Of a DNA stretch of 64,000 nt, positions 44,137 through 52,793 are shown piece by piece. Each line of letters begins with the position of its first letter. Positions within the stretch are counted from its first letter, which is position 1. The translations under genes and the position numbers were made by a program. Under the pieces are notes generated by a model. The model saw nothing but the letters and a program-made list of their open reading frames with translations, did not search any database and had not been told where the DNA came from. The stretch is from positions 806,001 to 870,000 of the forward strand of contig NZ_BJHV01000001.1 in assembly GCF_005405925.1 (NCBI RefSeq), given 5' to 3'. Source of the DNA: Streptomyces antimycoticus. GTDB taxonomy: Bacteria; Actinomycetota; Actinomycetes; Streptomycetales; Streptomycetaceae.

Positions 44137-44931
44137 GTGCAGATCAACCTTTCCGGTAGGACCGCCCTGGTCACCGGCTCCACGCAGGGCATTGGATTCG
44201 CCATCGCCGCCGGCCTGGCGCGGGCGGGCGCCCGAGTCGCCATCAACGGGCGCCGGCAGGAGTCCGTCGAGGCCGCCATCCAGAAGCTGGAGGAGGACAC
44301 GGAGGGCGGCTCGTTCATCCCCGCCCCCGGCGACATCACGTCCGAGGACGGCGCCCGCGAGGTCACCGGCGCCGTGCCGGACGTCGATGTCCTGGTCAAC
44401 AACCTCGGCATCTTCGGGGCCACTCCGGCGCTGGAGATCAGCGACGACGAGTGGCGGCGCTATTTCGAGGTGAACGTCCTGGCCTCCGTCCGGATGATCC
44501 GGAGCCTGCTGCCCGGGATGAAGGACCGCGCATGGGGCCGGATCCTGAACGTGGCCAGTGACTCCGCCGTCGTCATCCCGGCCGAGATGATCCACTACGG
44601 GATGTCGAAGACCGCGCTGCTCGCGGTCACCCGCGGCTTCGCCAAGGAGGCCGCCGGTACGGGCGTCACCGTCAACTCACTGATCGCCGGGCCGACCCAC
44701 ACCGGCGGCGTCGAGGACTTCGTGTACGAGCTGGTGGACCCGGAGTTGCCCTGGGAGGAGGCCCAGCGGGAGTTCATGGCCAAGTACCGGCCGCAGTCGC
44801 TGATCCAGCGGCTGATCGAGCCCGAGGAGATCGCCAACATGGCGGTCTACCTCAGCTCGCCGCTCGCCTCGGCCACCACCGGCGGGGCCGTGCGCGCCGA
44901 CGGCGGCTACGTCGACTCGATCCTCCCCTGA
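44137..44931 (+). CDS. Short-chain dehydrogenase/reductase
   Basis: A 264-residue classical SDR. The cofactor motif is TGSTQGIGFAIA, with NGRR after strand 2 suggesting NADP preference. VLVNNLG follows, then the catalytic Ser in VASDSAVV and YGMSK with the Tyr and Lys. The C-terminal motif is ATTGGAVRADGGYVDSILP. The GTG start is at 44137. The substrate is unknown. Confidence 0.94.
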   Translation: MQINLSGRTALVTGSTQGIGFAIAAGLARAGARVAINGRRQESVEAAIQKLEEDTEGGSFIPAPGDITSEDGAREVTGAVPDVDVLVNNLGIFGATPALEISDDEWRRYFEVNVLASVRMIRSLLPGMKDRAWGRILNVASDSAVVIPAEMIHYGMSKTALLAVTRGFAKEAAGTGVTVNSLIAGPTHTGGVEDFVYELVDPELPWEEAQREFMAKYRPQSLIQRLIEPEEIANMAVYLSSPLASATTGGAVRADGGYVDSILP

Positions 44932-45067
44932 CACCTACCCCAGCGCCTTCCTGACGCCTGCTTCGGCGCCCCCGATCCCTGCTTCCGCGCGCCCTTCCGG
45001 TGGGAACCGTTCCGCGTGGACCGGGGGTCCCTAGGGAGCGAAGAAGCAGACAACCTGGGGGGTTCTG

Positions 45068-45736
45068 TTGAGCAATGACGCACTTGCGCATCCTGACCGC
45101 ATCAGAGCGAGTCACTGGATCACCGTTCTGAGACGACAATTCCCCGAGCTGCAGGCGGAGTTGGCGCCCTCCCCGCACCGTCCCGGCCTCGGCCGACAGC
45201 GGGGAGGCGCCGACCGCCGCGGGCCCTCGGAGCCACTACGCCTGCGGGTCTCCGACACCGTACGCGACATCACCGACGGCGTCGTGGAGCTGGAGGAGGC
45301 CGTGCACGACCGGCTCGGGCTGCCGCCCACGGGCAGGGGAACGGTCGAGGTCAGACTGGCCCGTCTCGCGGGGCTGCTGGAACGGGTCGAGGCCGACCCG
45401 TCGCTGATGCGCCATCTGCTGGACGAGGTCAGCGGAATGGCGCGGCGCTGCTCGGGCACCCTCGGGGACGCCGAGCCCGTGGTCCGGCTGCGCGGCCGGT
45501 GCCCGCTGTGTGCCTCGGTCTCGCTGCGGGCCTTTCCGCTGCGCCGTGCGGTGCTGTGCATCAACCCCGGCTGCCGCTGCCCGCACACCGCGTGCGGCTG
45601 CCATGCGGACCGGGCACATCGGCACTCCTGGCCGGAGGGCGAGTGGACGGAGCTGGCGGCCGGCGGCGCGCTCGTCCTGGAGGAGATCACCGCCGCCCTG
45701 AACGGAGGTTGCACCGTCGTGGCGGTGAGCCGATGA
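45068..45736 (+). CDS. Zinc-ribbon protein heading the tail operon
   Basis: A 222-residue protein of unknown function. The C-terminal third carries a Cys-rich zinc-ribbon-like cluster (GRCPLCASVS, then INPGCRCPHTACGCHADRAHRH). The N-terminal part is helical and charged. It starts at TTG 45068 behind a G-rich ribosome site. Its stop overlaps the next gene's ATG as ATGA. Similar proteins with a small HTH partner occur at the head of actinophage structural operons, so a regulatory role is inferred. Confidence 0.7.
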   Translation: MSNDALAHPDRIRASHWITVLRRQFPELQAELAPSPHRPGLGRQRGGADRRGPSEPLRLRVSDTVRDITDGVVELEEAVHDRLGLPPTGRGTVEVRLARLAGLLERVEADPSLMRHLLDEVSGMARRCSGTLGDAEPVVRLRGRCPLCASVSLRAFPLRRAVLCINPGCRCPHTACGCHADRAHRHSWPEGEWTELAAGGALVLEEITAALNGGCTVVAVSR

Positions 45737-45930
45737 GGACCACACAGGCGCCCGAGTATCCGTTGCTGACCGCAGCCGTGGCCGCTGTGGAGGTGGGCGT
45801 CACCCCGGCCACCATCCGCAAGTGGGTGCAGCTGAAGCATCTGCGGCCCGCGGGGCGTCAGGGCAAGGCGTTTCTCTATCGGCTGGAGGATGTGTTCGCG
45901 GCCGAGCGGGCCACACGACGACGTACGTGA
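45733..45930 (+). CDS. Small MerR/excisionase-like HTH protein
   Basis: A 65-residue protein consisting almost entirely of one winged-helix motif: LLTAAVAAVEVGVTPATIRKWVQLKHLRPAGRQGKAFLYRLEDVFAAE. The ATIRKWVQLKHL helix and the YRLEDV wing match phage excisionase or MerR-like DNA-binding domains. ATGA overlap with the upstream gene. It probably regulates the tail genes, which start 165 bases later. Confidence 0.82.
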   Translation: MRTTQAPEYPLLTAAVAAVEVGVTPATIRKWVQLKHLRPAGRQGKAFLYRLEDVFAAERATRRRT

Positions 45931-46033
45931 CCTGCGGGCCCCATGGTCATCCCGGCATAAGTGACGACAAGTGGTTGTCAATGGGCATCCGGTGCATCAC
46001 ACTTGGTGCCAGCGGCGGAGCTGTGCCCCTGGA

Positions 46034-46057
46034 GGGGCCACGGCCCCGCCGCTTTTC
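46034..46057 (+). terminator. Weak hairpin with T tract between regulators and tail genes
   Basis: GGGGC (46034-46038), loop CACG, GCCCC (46043-46047), then GCCGCTTTT. It may be an attenuator controlling entry into the tail genes. The short stem makes this tentative. A TTGTCA box near 45974 is the only promoter-like element I see in this gap. Confidence 0.35.
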
Positions 46058-46094
46058 GCTGTGCGCAGCCCTGACCACAGCAAGGAGTGCGCGC

Positions 46095-46502
46095 ATGACC
46101 GAGCCCTTGGTGATCTTTTCTGACGTCGAACGCCTCGTCGTCGAGCATCTGAAGAACCGCCCCGAACTGGCCGGGGTACTCGTGGACAACCGGACCCCGC
46201 CGGATTTCGACGGAACCCAGAAGGCCGTGCTGATCTCGCGGGCCGGCGGCGTCTGGGTCGAGGACATCCATCTGGACCAGCCGCTGGTCGACCTCGAGGT
46301 GTACGGCCCGGACAAACCCACGGCCCACACGGTCGCCACGGCCGCCCGTACGGCGCTGTTCACCGTGCGTGGCACCACGTTCGGCACCGCCTGTGTCACC
46401 GATGTCTCCGAGGTGGACGGCCCCCGGTGGCTGCCCGACTACCTGCACGCCGCCGCCAGCCGCTATGTGTCCACGGCCCGGCTCTCCATCCGCCCGGCGT
46501 AG
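46095..46502 (+). CDS. Phage tail terminator-like protein
   Basis: A 135-residue protein. VIFSDVERLVVEHLKNRPELAGVLVDNRTPPDF and GPRWLPDYLHAAASRYVSTARLSIRP resemble siphophage tail-terminator/tail-completion proteins, which cap the tail tube. The position, first in the structural block and just before the tube gene, fits. AAGGAG is well placed before the ATG. Assignment is by pattern and gene order. Confidence 0.72.
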   Translation: MTEPLVIFSDVERLVVEHLKNRPELAGVLVDNRTPPDFDGTQKAVLISRAGGVWVEDIHLDQPLVDLEVYGPDKPTAHTVATAARTALFTVRGTTFGTACVTDVSEVDGPRWLPDYLHAAASRYVSTARLSIRPA

Positions 46503-46556
46503 GCCACGTACCAGCCGACCGTTCGCCCTCATCATCACGCCACAAGGAGCAATCGC

Positions 46557-47132
46557 ATGCCCGGAATGAACCCCAATGAGATCCGCGTCGCGGGCACCGG
46601 CCGCATCCTGACCGCCCCGCTCGGCACGACCGTCCCGGCCGATGTCTCCACGGCGTGGGCGGCGGGCTGGAAGGACCTCGGGTACACCACCACCGACGGC
46701 ATCAAGTTCAACAAGAAGGACAAGATCGACCCGGTGGACACCTGGCAGTCGGTCAGCCCGGCCCGCTTCGTCTACTCCGACCGCGACCTCACCGTGAAGT
46801 TCCAGCTGCTCCAGCTCAACGAGGACACCCTGCCGTTCTTCTTCGGCGGCGCCGTGGTGGCGGAGACGGAGACCGAGTCCAAGGTGTACCGCTACGAACT
46901 CGCCGCCGAGCCGAAGAAGGACGAGCGGATGCTGGGCGTGGAGTTCGCCGACGGCGATGTCATCACGTACCGGTTCGTCCTCCGCCGCGGCCAGGTCACC
47001 GAGACCGAGGAGCTCCAGCTCACCCGCACCGCCGCGGTCCGGCTCGGGGTCACCTTCACGGCGCTGGCCGTGGACAACGACACCCCGCTGGCCACCTGGC
47101 TGATGAACGACCCGGCGTTCGCCGGATCCTGA
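46557..47132 (+). CDS. Phage major tail (tube) protein
   Basis: A 191-residue protein. The opening NPNEIRVAGTGRILTAPLGTTVPADVSTAWAAGWKDLGYTTTDGIKF is highly typical of actinophage major tail proteins, and ELQLTRTAAVRLGVTFTALAVDNDTPLATWLMND completes the fold. It builds the tube. A ribosome site CAAGGAGCAA precedes the ATG. Confidence 0.87.
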   Translation: MPGMNPNEIRVAGTGRILTAPLGTTVPADVSTAWAAGWKDLGYTTTDGIKFNKKDKIDPVDTWQSVSPARFVYSDRDLTVKFQLLQLNEDTLPFFFGGAVVAETETESKVYRYELAAEPKKDERMLGVEFADGDVITYRFVLRRGQVTETEELQLTRTAAVRLGVTFTALAVDNDTPLATWLMNDPAFAGS

Positions 47133-47171
47133 CCCAAACCCCGCCACGTCGATCGCGAAGGAGCCGCCGCC

Positions 47172-47462
47172 ATGGCTGCGTTCAACGTCAACGCCGCCCG
47201 CGCCCAGCGCCTGGAAGCGCTGGGCCTGACCTGGGACTTCGAGGTGGACGGGGAGACGTTCTCCCTGCCCACCGAGATCCCCCGCCGCTCGGCGCACACG
47301 CTGGCCGAGCTCAAGGACAACGACCTGGACGGGCTGCTCGCCCTCCTCATGGGCGAGGAGAGCTATCAGCGGCTGTGCCAACACGAGGTGAGCGTGCAGG
47401 ACATCGCCGCGATCCTCGAGGCGTACGGGCAGGACACCGGGCTCGGCGTGGGGGAAGGCTGA
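47172..47462 (+). CDS. Tail assembly chaperone, short form
   Basis: A 96-residue protein (MAAFNVNAARAQRLEALGLTWDFEVDGETFSLPTEIPRRSAHTLAELK and DGLLALLMGEESYQRLCQHEVSVQDIAAILEAYGQ). Size, acidity and position between tube and tape measure match lambda gpG-type chaperones. Such genes usually make a longer product by ribosomal frameshifting, and a candidate slippery run (47450-47456) lies just before the stop. Confidence 0.82.
   Translation: MAAFNVNAARAQRLEALGLTWDFEVDGETFSLPTEIPRRSAHTLAELKDNDLDGLLALLMGEESYQRLCQHEVSVQDIAAILEAYGQDTGLGVGEG
47450..47456 (+). other. Candidate -1 programmed frameshift site
   Basis: GGGGGAA lies two codons before the stop at 47460-47462. Slipping back one base after GGG moves the ribosome into the open frame that runs to 47857. 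Confidence 0.6.
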
Positions 47463-47857
47463 GCCTCGGCGCGCTCGTGGAGGAGCACGCCGAGGCGCTG
47501 GAGGCCGATCTGCTGCGGTACTACGGCGTCGACCTGCTCGACTGGCACCGCGAGGCGCTGTCCTCGCGGCGCCTCGCGGTCCTGGTGCGCCACCTTCCGC
47601 CGGACTCGGCGTTCGTACGGACGCGGGAGGGCGAGGCCGCGGAGTGGAGGCTGACGGACCATCTGCTGGCTGCGGTCGTGGACCACTTGGCGATCGCCAA
47701 CTGGATGTTCGCGTCGGCCAACCGCGACGAGTACGCGGACCCGCCGGAGGCGCCGGTACCGGTCCCGAGGCCGGGGGCCGAGGCCGCCGATACGTCCGAC
47801 GGCCCGGGCGAGGGCCACGCGCCGACAGGGGCGGAGTTGGCGCGGTTCTTCGGGTGA
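47453..47857 (+). CDS. Tail assembly chaperone, frameshift extension (gpT-like)
   Basis: An open frame in the -1 register continues from the slippery run: RLSLGALVEEHAEALEADLLRYYGVDLLDWHREALSSRRLAVLVRHLPPDSAFVRT, then a Pro-rich region and GAELARFFG. The YYGVDLLDW and LVRHLPPDSA patches are characteristic of actinophage chaperone extensions. No good ribosome site precedes its first GTG (47477), which favours the frameshift over independent start. The fused protein would be about 228 residues. Confidence 0.78.
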   Translation, partial: GRLSLGALVEEHAEALEADLLRYYGVDLLDWHREALSSRRLAVLVRHLPPDSAFVRTREGEAAEWRLTDHLLAAVVDHLAIANWMFASANRDEYADPPEAPVPVPRPGAEAADTSDGPGEGHAPTGAELARFFG

Positions 47858-47887
47858 AACGGTCCGTTCGAGCTCCCGGGAGGGTGC

Positions 47888-48490
47888 GTGGGAATCAGCG
47901 ACGAGGCGACGAAGGTCGCCGAGGCGGTCGTGGCGAGTTGGCTCAACCGCTACTGGACGGGGTTCCAGAAGCAGTTGCACCAGGAGGCGATGACGCTCAT
48001 CAACTCCGAGGCCAACGCGCTCAAGCTCGAGGCCACGGCGTTCAAGGGCGAAGCCAACCTCGCCACCTACTCCTTCAAGCTGGCGGGGACGGATTTCAAC
48101 CTTCAGGAATTCCTCAAGGAGAGACGCGCCGAGCGGGAGGCACGGCAGACCATCGACGGCATCAAGTCGTCTGTCACCGCCGTGAAGCAGCGGGTGGCGG
48201 CGACGCGGACCTCACTGGCCCGGACGATCCTCCGCGTCCGCACGGAGATCACCTCCGTCCGCACGATCGCCGAGAAGGCCGAGCGGGACAGCCAGCAAGC
48301 CCTGCGAAGGGGCAAGGACGCGCTGCAGAAGGCGGAGGCAGCCCTCCGACGGCAGCGCACGGCCGCGAGCAACGCCCGTGGCCCCACACCGGCCGGGCGG
48401 GTGTCGAACGTGCGGGACATCAATGAGGCGAGCCAGGCCATCAACGAGCTGGAGCGACGCCTGAACGGTCTCGTCAGGGCTCTCGGCTGA
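47888..48490 (+). CDS. Coiled-coil protein of the tail operon, unknown function
   Basis: A 200-residue, highly helical, charged protein. It has long heptad-like stretches (EARQTIDGIKSSVTAVKQRVAATRTSLARTILRVRTEI and AEKAERDSQQALRRGKDALQKAEAALRRQR). GTG start behind GGGAGG. Position between chaperone and tape measure suggests a tape-measure partner or a piece split from it; I do not recognise the family. Confidence 0.7.
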   Translation: MGISDEATKVAEAVVASWLNRYWTGFQKQLHQEAMTLINSEANALKLEATAFKGEANLATYSFKLAGTDFNLQEFLKERRAEREARQTIDGIKSSVTAVKQRVAATRTSLARTILRVRTEITSVRTIAEKAERDSQQALRRGKDALQKAEAALRRQRTAASNARGPTPAGRVSNVRDINEASQAINELERRLNGLVRALG

Positions 48491-48504
48491 GGAGGAGGCC
48501 GCCC

Positions 48505-49662
48505 ATGTCACTGGCACAAGCGCTCAACCGATCCGTCTCCGGCTTCCGCGGGCTGCGCAGCACCGTAGGCCAGACCGATACCAGCGTCTCCCGATTCGCC
48601 CGTACCGCGACGCAGGCGGGCTCCGCCGTCGGCCGCATCAAGGGCGACGTCGACAAGTCGGCCAACTCGATGCGCACCCTGCAGCGAGAGGCCAACGCCG
48701 CCGAGCGCAGCGTCGCCAAGAGCGGCCGCTCCATGACCACCGCGGGTCGCGGCGCGGCCACCGGGGGTGGCCTGATGGGGCGGATGAAGACGGGGCTCCA
48801 GGGGGTGACAACGGCGCAGAAGGGCCTCAACACCGCCATGAAAGCGAACGTGTTCGGGGCCATCATGGCGCTGCTGATGCCACTGATCATGAAGCTCGTC
48901 GACATGGCGATGCAGTCCAAGACGGTCCAGCGCATCGTCCAGGCGGCCTTCAGGGTCATCGGCCAGGTCATCGGCTCCACCATGCGCGTGGCGAAACAAG
49001 TGGTGCAGACGACCTGGAACGGCATCAAGGCGGCGTTCACGGTCGTGCTGAAGGTCATCTGGACCGTCGTGAAGACGTACTTCAACATCTACAAGACCAT
49101 CATCACCACAGTCATCCACGCCATCATGGCCGTGGTCCGGCCCCTGCTGTCCTTCTTCTCGGAGCGGATCCCGGGCGCCTTCCGCTCCGCCCGTAACGGT
49201 ATCCAGCGCGCCTTCAGCGGGCTGGCGGGCATCGTCCGTGGTGCGTTCAGCGCTGTGCTCGGGGCCGTGCGCGGGCCGCTCAACGGGGTGATCGGGCTGG
49301 TCAACCGGGCGATCGGTGCGCTGAACCGGGTCAAGGTCTCGGTGCCCTCATGGGTGCCGGGGATCGGCGGCCGGTCGTTCGGGGTGAACATCCCCACCAT
49401 CCCCACGCTCGCCCAGGGCGGCATCGTGCTGCCGCGCCCCGGTGGCACGCTCGCGCTGCTCGCCGAGGGCGGGCAGGCCGAGGCCGTACTGCCGCTGAAC
49501 CGGCTGAGCACCCTGCTCGCCCGCACCGGGCCCGCGCCCGCCCTGGCGGGATCCGGCGGGCCGGGCGGCGGATTCGTCATCGAGCACTACCACGAAGCCC
49601 CGGGCGGCAGCGCCCGGCAGACCGCCGAGGATCTGATGTTCCTGATGAAGGCGAGGGGGTGA
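48505..49662 (+). CDS. Short tail tape measure protein
   Basis: A 385-residue protein. A helical N-terminus (TSVSRFARTATQAGSAVGRIKGDVDKSANSMRTLQREANAAE) leads to hydrophobic segments (VFGAIMALLMPLIMKLVDMAM and VVLKVIWTVVKTYFNIYKTIITTVIHAIMAVVRPLLSFF). The C-terminal GGIVLPRPGGTLALLAEGGQAEAVLPLNRL is the classic tape-measure ending. It is much shorter than most phage tape measures (700-2000 residues). The gene order confirms the call. Confidence 0.85.
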   Translation: MSLAQALNRSVSGFRGLRSTVGQTDTSVSRFARTATQAGSAVGRIKGDVDKSANSMRTLQREANAAERSVAKSGRSMTTAGRGAATGGGLMGRMKTGLQGVTTAQKGLNTAMKANVFGAIMALLMPLIMKLVDMAMQSKTVQRIVQAAFRVIGQVIGSTMRVAKQVVQTTWNGIKAAFTVVLKVIWTVVKTYFNIYKTIITTVIHAIMAVVRPLLSFFSERIPGAFRSARNGIQRAFSGLAGIVRGAFSAVLGAVRGPLNGVIGLVNRAIGALNRVKVSVPSWVPGIGGRSFGVNIPTIPTLAQGGIVLPRPGGTLALLAEGGQAEAVLPLNRLSTLLARTGPAPALAGSGGPGGGFVIEHYHEAPGGSARQTAEDLMFLMKARG

Positions 49663-49663
49663 C

Positions 49664-50572
49664 ATGGCGGACGAGAGCATCGCCACCGAACCAGGGCCGC
49701 TCATCACCACCGACGGGCAGGTGCAGTGGGCCGGGCTTCTCATGGGCCCCGGCACCGACTACTGGATTGCCGCCGAAGGGCTCACCGGCTGGGAGGAGTT
49801 GCCCGCGCTGGACACCTCCGACGCGGACCGCCCGGTGGGTCACGGCGGCTGGCCGGGGTCGCAGTGGGCGCAGGCCCGTACGGTCACCGCGCAGGTGTGG
49901 TTCGCGCCCGACCCGGACGCCGGACCGGAGGCCGTGCGGGACGCGCTCCGCGCGCTGCGCGCCGCCACCGCCGTACGCGACGAGGAGGAGTGGCTGGCCG
50001 TACGCCTGCACGGCGAGACGCTGGCCGTACGGGCCCGGGTCACCCAGCGCGTGGTCCCCACCGACCGGCAGTTCGCCGCGAGCCGGCTGGCCAAGATGAC
50101 ACTCCAGTGGAAGGCGAGCGATCCACGCCGTTACGAGGCGGTGGGGCGGCGGGACACCGCCGGGCTTCCCCAGCCCGAGGCGGGGCTGACCTGGCCGCTC
50201 AGCTGGCCGCTGGCCTGGGGCGCCCCCAGTTCCACCGGCGATCTCGCGGTGCAGAACGACGGCAGCGCGCCCGCCCATCCGGTGATCACCTTCACCGGGC
50301 CGTGCACCCGGCCACGGCTGGCCAACCGGACCAGCGGCGACTGGCTGGAGTACGCGATCGCCCTCGCCCCGGACGACGAACTCGCCGTCGACACCGCCGA
50401 GGGGACCGTGATGTTCAACGGCACCGCGTCGCGCCGCCACACCGCCACACCCGGCAGCGCCCCGGAGGAGTCGTTCACCTTGCCGTCAGGGACCTCTCAG
50501 CTCTCCTTCCGCGCGGCGTCGGGAGGGGAGGGAGCCACCGCCACGATCACCTGGCGCCGCGCCGAGTGGTGA
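49664..50572 (+). CDS. Siphophage distal tail (Dit-like) protein
   Basis: A 302-residue protein. The N-terminal domain (PLITTDGQVQWAGLLMGPGTDYWIAAEGLTGWEELPALDTSDADRPVGHGGWPGSQWAQARTVTAQVWF) and the galectin-like C-terminal half (PSSTGDLAVQNDGSAPAHPVITFTGPCTRP, then DDELAVDTAEGTVMFNG) are typical of Dit proteins, which form the hub ring at the tail tip. One base separates it from the tape measure stop. Confidence 0.86.
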   Translation: MADESIATEPGPLITTDGQVQWAGLLMGPGTDYWIAAEGLTGWEELPALDTSDADRPVGHGGWPGSQWAQARTVTAQVWFAPDPDAGPEAVRDALRALRAATAVRDEEEWLAVRLHGETLAVRARVTQRVVPTDRQFAASRLAKMTLQWKASDPRRYEAVGRRDTAGLPQPEAGLTWPLSWPLAWGAPSSTGDLAVQNDGSAPAHPVITFTGPCTRPRLANRTSGDWLEYAIALAPDDELAVDTAEGTVMFNGTASRRHTATPGSAPEESFTLPSGTSQLSFRAASGGEGATATITWRRAEW

Positions 50573-50637
50573 GGCGCCGCGCCGCCCCATCGTCCGCTCC
50601 GATCCTTAAACCGCGTACGACCACAAGGAGTTCTCCG

Positions 50638-50661
50638 ATGACCGTGGGAGCCGTCTTATGA
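50638..50661 (+). CDS. Seven-codon leader ORF before the fibre-like gene
   Basis: ATG at 50638 follows a strong AAGGAG and encodes seven residues (MTVGAVL); its stop overlaps the ATG of the next gene (ATGA at 50658). The next gene's own site is the weaker GGGAG. Translation coupling is plausible. Confidence 0.35.
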   Translation: MTVGAVL

Positions 50662-51698
50662 CCGTCCGTTCCGCCTGGCATCTGCCCACCGGCCAGACCC
50701 GTGAGGACACCCGGCTGGCCGTCAGCCTCGGCATGGCGTCCGCCGGACCGCTGCTGACCCGGGCGGGATGCGTGTTCGGCGGGCTGCAGCTCACCGGCAC
50801 CGCCGCCACCGGTATGCAGGCCAAGCTCTCCCCGGGCCAGGTGTGGATCCCGGGAACCTCCACCGGATCACAGGGCGGCTATCCGGTCACCATCGACTCC
50901 GACACCCTGCTGACCGTCGCCGATGGGCACTCCAGTCTGGCCCGTGTGGACGCGCTCGTGGTACGGGTCTACGACACCGACTACGACGGCTCCGGCAAGT
51001 ACGAGGCCGCCCTGGAACTCCTTCAGGGCACCCCGGCAGGCTCCCCCACCGCACCCGCCGTGCCCAAGAACGCGGAGCTTCTCTACGAGATCGCCGTCCC
51101 CGCCGGGGCGTCCGCGGCCAAGGGCATCACCTGGGCCTCCGCCATCACGGACCGCCGCCGCTACACCGCGGCGCTCGGTGGCATCGTCCCCGCCGCGGGC
51201 GGTGCGCCGCACAACGGGGCGTATGCCGGGCAGTACCGCGACGCGGGCGGCCGACTGGAGCGCTGGGACGGCGCCCAGTGGGCGAAGTACATTCCGGACA
51301 CCATAATCCGGCACACCGCGGACTGGGGTGCCACCACCGCCGCCGCCTATCAGGAAATGCTCACCGACACCGTCGCCACGCTCACCGCCACCTTCACCGC
51401 GCCGTACTCGCGCTGGGTGTCCCTCACCTTCGGCGCCTTCACTGCCGCCGACGGTAACGCCACCGCCTACATCTCGTTCCGGCTCAGGACGCAGAGCGGC
51501 ACCGAGGTGCTCGCCCCGTCCGACGACCGCGCGGCGATCCTCGACGGTGCCGGGCGGGCCTCGATCTCCACCTGTTTCCCGGTGGGGAACCTCACCCCCG
51601 GCGCCGTCTACACGGCGACCGCCGCCTACCGTTCCTCGATCGCGGGGACGCGTGTGCACTTCGACAACCGCTTCGTCCGCGTGGATCCGGTGGCGTGA
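50658..51698 (+). CDS. Tail-tip/fibre-like protein
   Basis: A 346-residue protein. The N-terminus (GPLLTRAGCVFGGLQLTGTAATGMQAKLSPGQVWIPGTSTGSQGGYPVTIDSDTLLTVADGHSSLARVDALVVRVYDTDYDGSG) is the virion-attachment part seen in actinophage minor tail proteins. The C-terminal half is a beta-rich domain (TATFTAPYSRWVSLTFGAFTAADGNATAYISF) that may bind a receptor. It sits after Dit, where fibres or baseplate proteins are expected. Confidence 0.78.
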   Translation: MTVRSAWHLPTGQTREDTRLAVSLGMASAGPLLTRAGCVFGGLQLTGTAATGMQAKLSPGQVWIPGTSTGSQGGYPVTIDSDTLLTVADGHSSLARVDALVVRVYDTDYDGSGKYEAALELLQGTPAGSPTAPAVPKNAELLYEIAVPAGASAAKGITWASAITDRRRYTAALGGIVPAAGGAPHNGAYAGQYRDAGGRLERWDGAQWAKYIPDTIIRHTADWGATTAAAYQEMLTDTVATLTATFTAPYSRWVSLTFGAFTAADGNATAYISFRLRTQSGTEVLAPSDDRAAILDGAGRASISTCFPVGNLTPGAVYTATAAYRSSIAGTRVHFDNRFVRVDPVA

Positions 51699-51704
51699 GG
51701 CACC

Positions 51705-52793
51705 GTGGACGCCCGCTACCGCGCCGTCTTCACCGATCTGCGCACCGACCAGGCCATCGATGTACTGCCCCTGCGAGAGGTGGAGTACGACGACTACCTC
51801 GGCAAGCCGGGCTCCCTGACCGCGACCATTCCGGTGCCCGACACCCGGATGGCCCGGCGGGTCCGGGAGCTGGTGGAGGGGCGCACCGCCGTCTATCTGG
51901 AGCGGGGTGACGAGGTCTGCTGGGGTGGCATCGTCTGGACGCTGACCCCGGCCACGGACGACCGGGGCCTCACCACCGTCGGGCTTCAGGCGGCCACCTT
52001 CGACTCCTACGCGGGCCGTCGCTACATCCGCGCGAATCTGAGCTTCACCGCGCTCGACCATCTGGAGATCGTCCGCCGGCTGTGGGACTACATGCAGGGG
52101 TCCGAGGGCGGCCACATCGGCGTGGAATACGAGCCGACCGCCCCCACCGCGGCCCGTACGGTGGCCTACAGCGACGGTGACGAGACCCTGGTGGAGGAGG
52201 CGATCGGGCAACTCGCGGCGATGGAACCGGGTTTCGAGCACCGGATCGCGGTGTACCGGGATCCGGTGACCGGGCGGCGGGTGAGGCTGCTCCAGCTGGG
52301 CTCTCCGACGATCCGGGTGGGCAGCCAGCCGGTGATGCTGGATCTGCCGGGTGATGTGCTGTCGTACTCCTTCCCCCGCGATGCCACGCGCGGCGGGACG
52401 ACCGCGCGGGCCAGGGGTGGTACCCCGGACGGCGGGGCGGGCGGCCCGGTGATGTCCGGGGAACAGGTGGCCGAGGATCTCCTCGCTGCCGGGTTCCCCC
52501 GCCTGGACACCTCGTCCGACCACAGCAATGTCACCGACAAGGCGACGCTCGACGCGTTCGCCCGGTCCGAACTCGCCGCCCTGCGCGGCACGGTGGTCAT
52601 CCCCTCGGTGCGGATCCGCCTCGGCTCGGGCACGACCCCCGCGCTGCTCGGCACCACCGTGCGGCTGCGCATCAAGGACGTGTGGTTCTCCGAGGGGCTG
52701 GACGCCCGCTACCGCGTCGTCGGCATCAAGGTCACCGCCCCGGAGCGGGGACGTCCGGAGACCGCCGATCTGTATCTGGAGGAGGCAGACTGA
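51705..52793 (+). CDS. Siphophage tail hub-like protein (gp37-like)
   Basis: A 362-residue protein. YRAVFTDLRTDQAIDVLPLREVEYDDYLGKPGSLTATIPVPD and TAVYLERGDEVCWGGIVW match the tail-hub (gp27/gp37-like) family. YIRANLSFTALDHLEIVRRLWDYMQ and MLDLPGDVLSYSFPRDATRGG continue it. GTG start at 51705. Its stop overlaps the next ATG as TGATG. Such proteins close the tip of the tail tube. Confidence 0.82.
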   Translation: MDARYRAVFTDLRTDQAIDVLPLREVEYDDYLGKPGSLTATIPVPDTRMARRVRELVEGRTAVYLERGDEVCWGGIVWTLTPATDDRGLTTVGLQAATFDSYAGRRYIRANLSFTALDHLEIVRRLWDYMQGSEGGHIGVEYEPTAPTAARTVAYSDGDETLVEEAIGQLAAMEPGFEHRIAVYRDPVTGRRVRLLQLGSPTIRVGSQPVMLDLPGDVLSYSFPRDATRGGTTARARGGTPDGGAGGPVMSGEQVAEDLLAAGFPRLDTSSDHSNVTDKATLDAFARSELAALRGTVVIPSVRIRLGSGTTPALLGTTVRLRIKDVWFSEGLDARYRVVGIKVTAPERGRPETADLYLEEAD

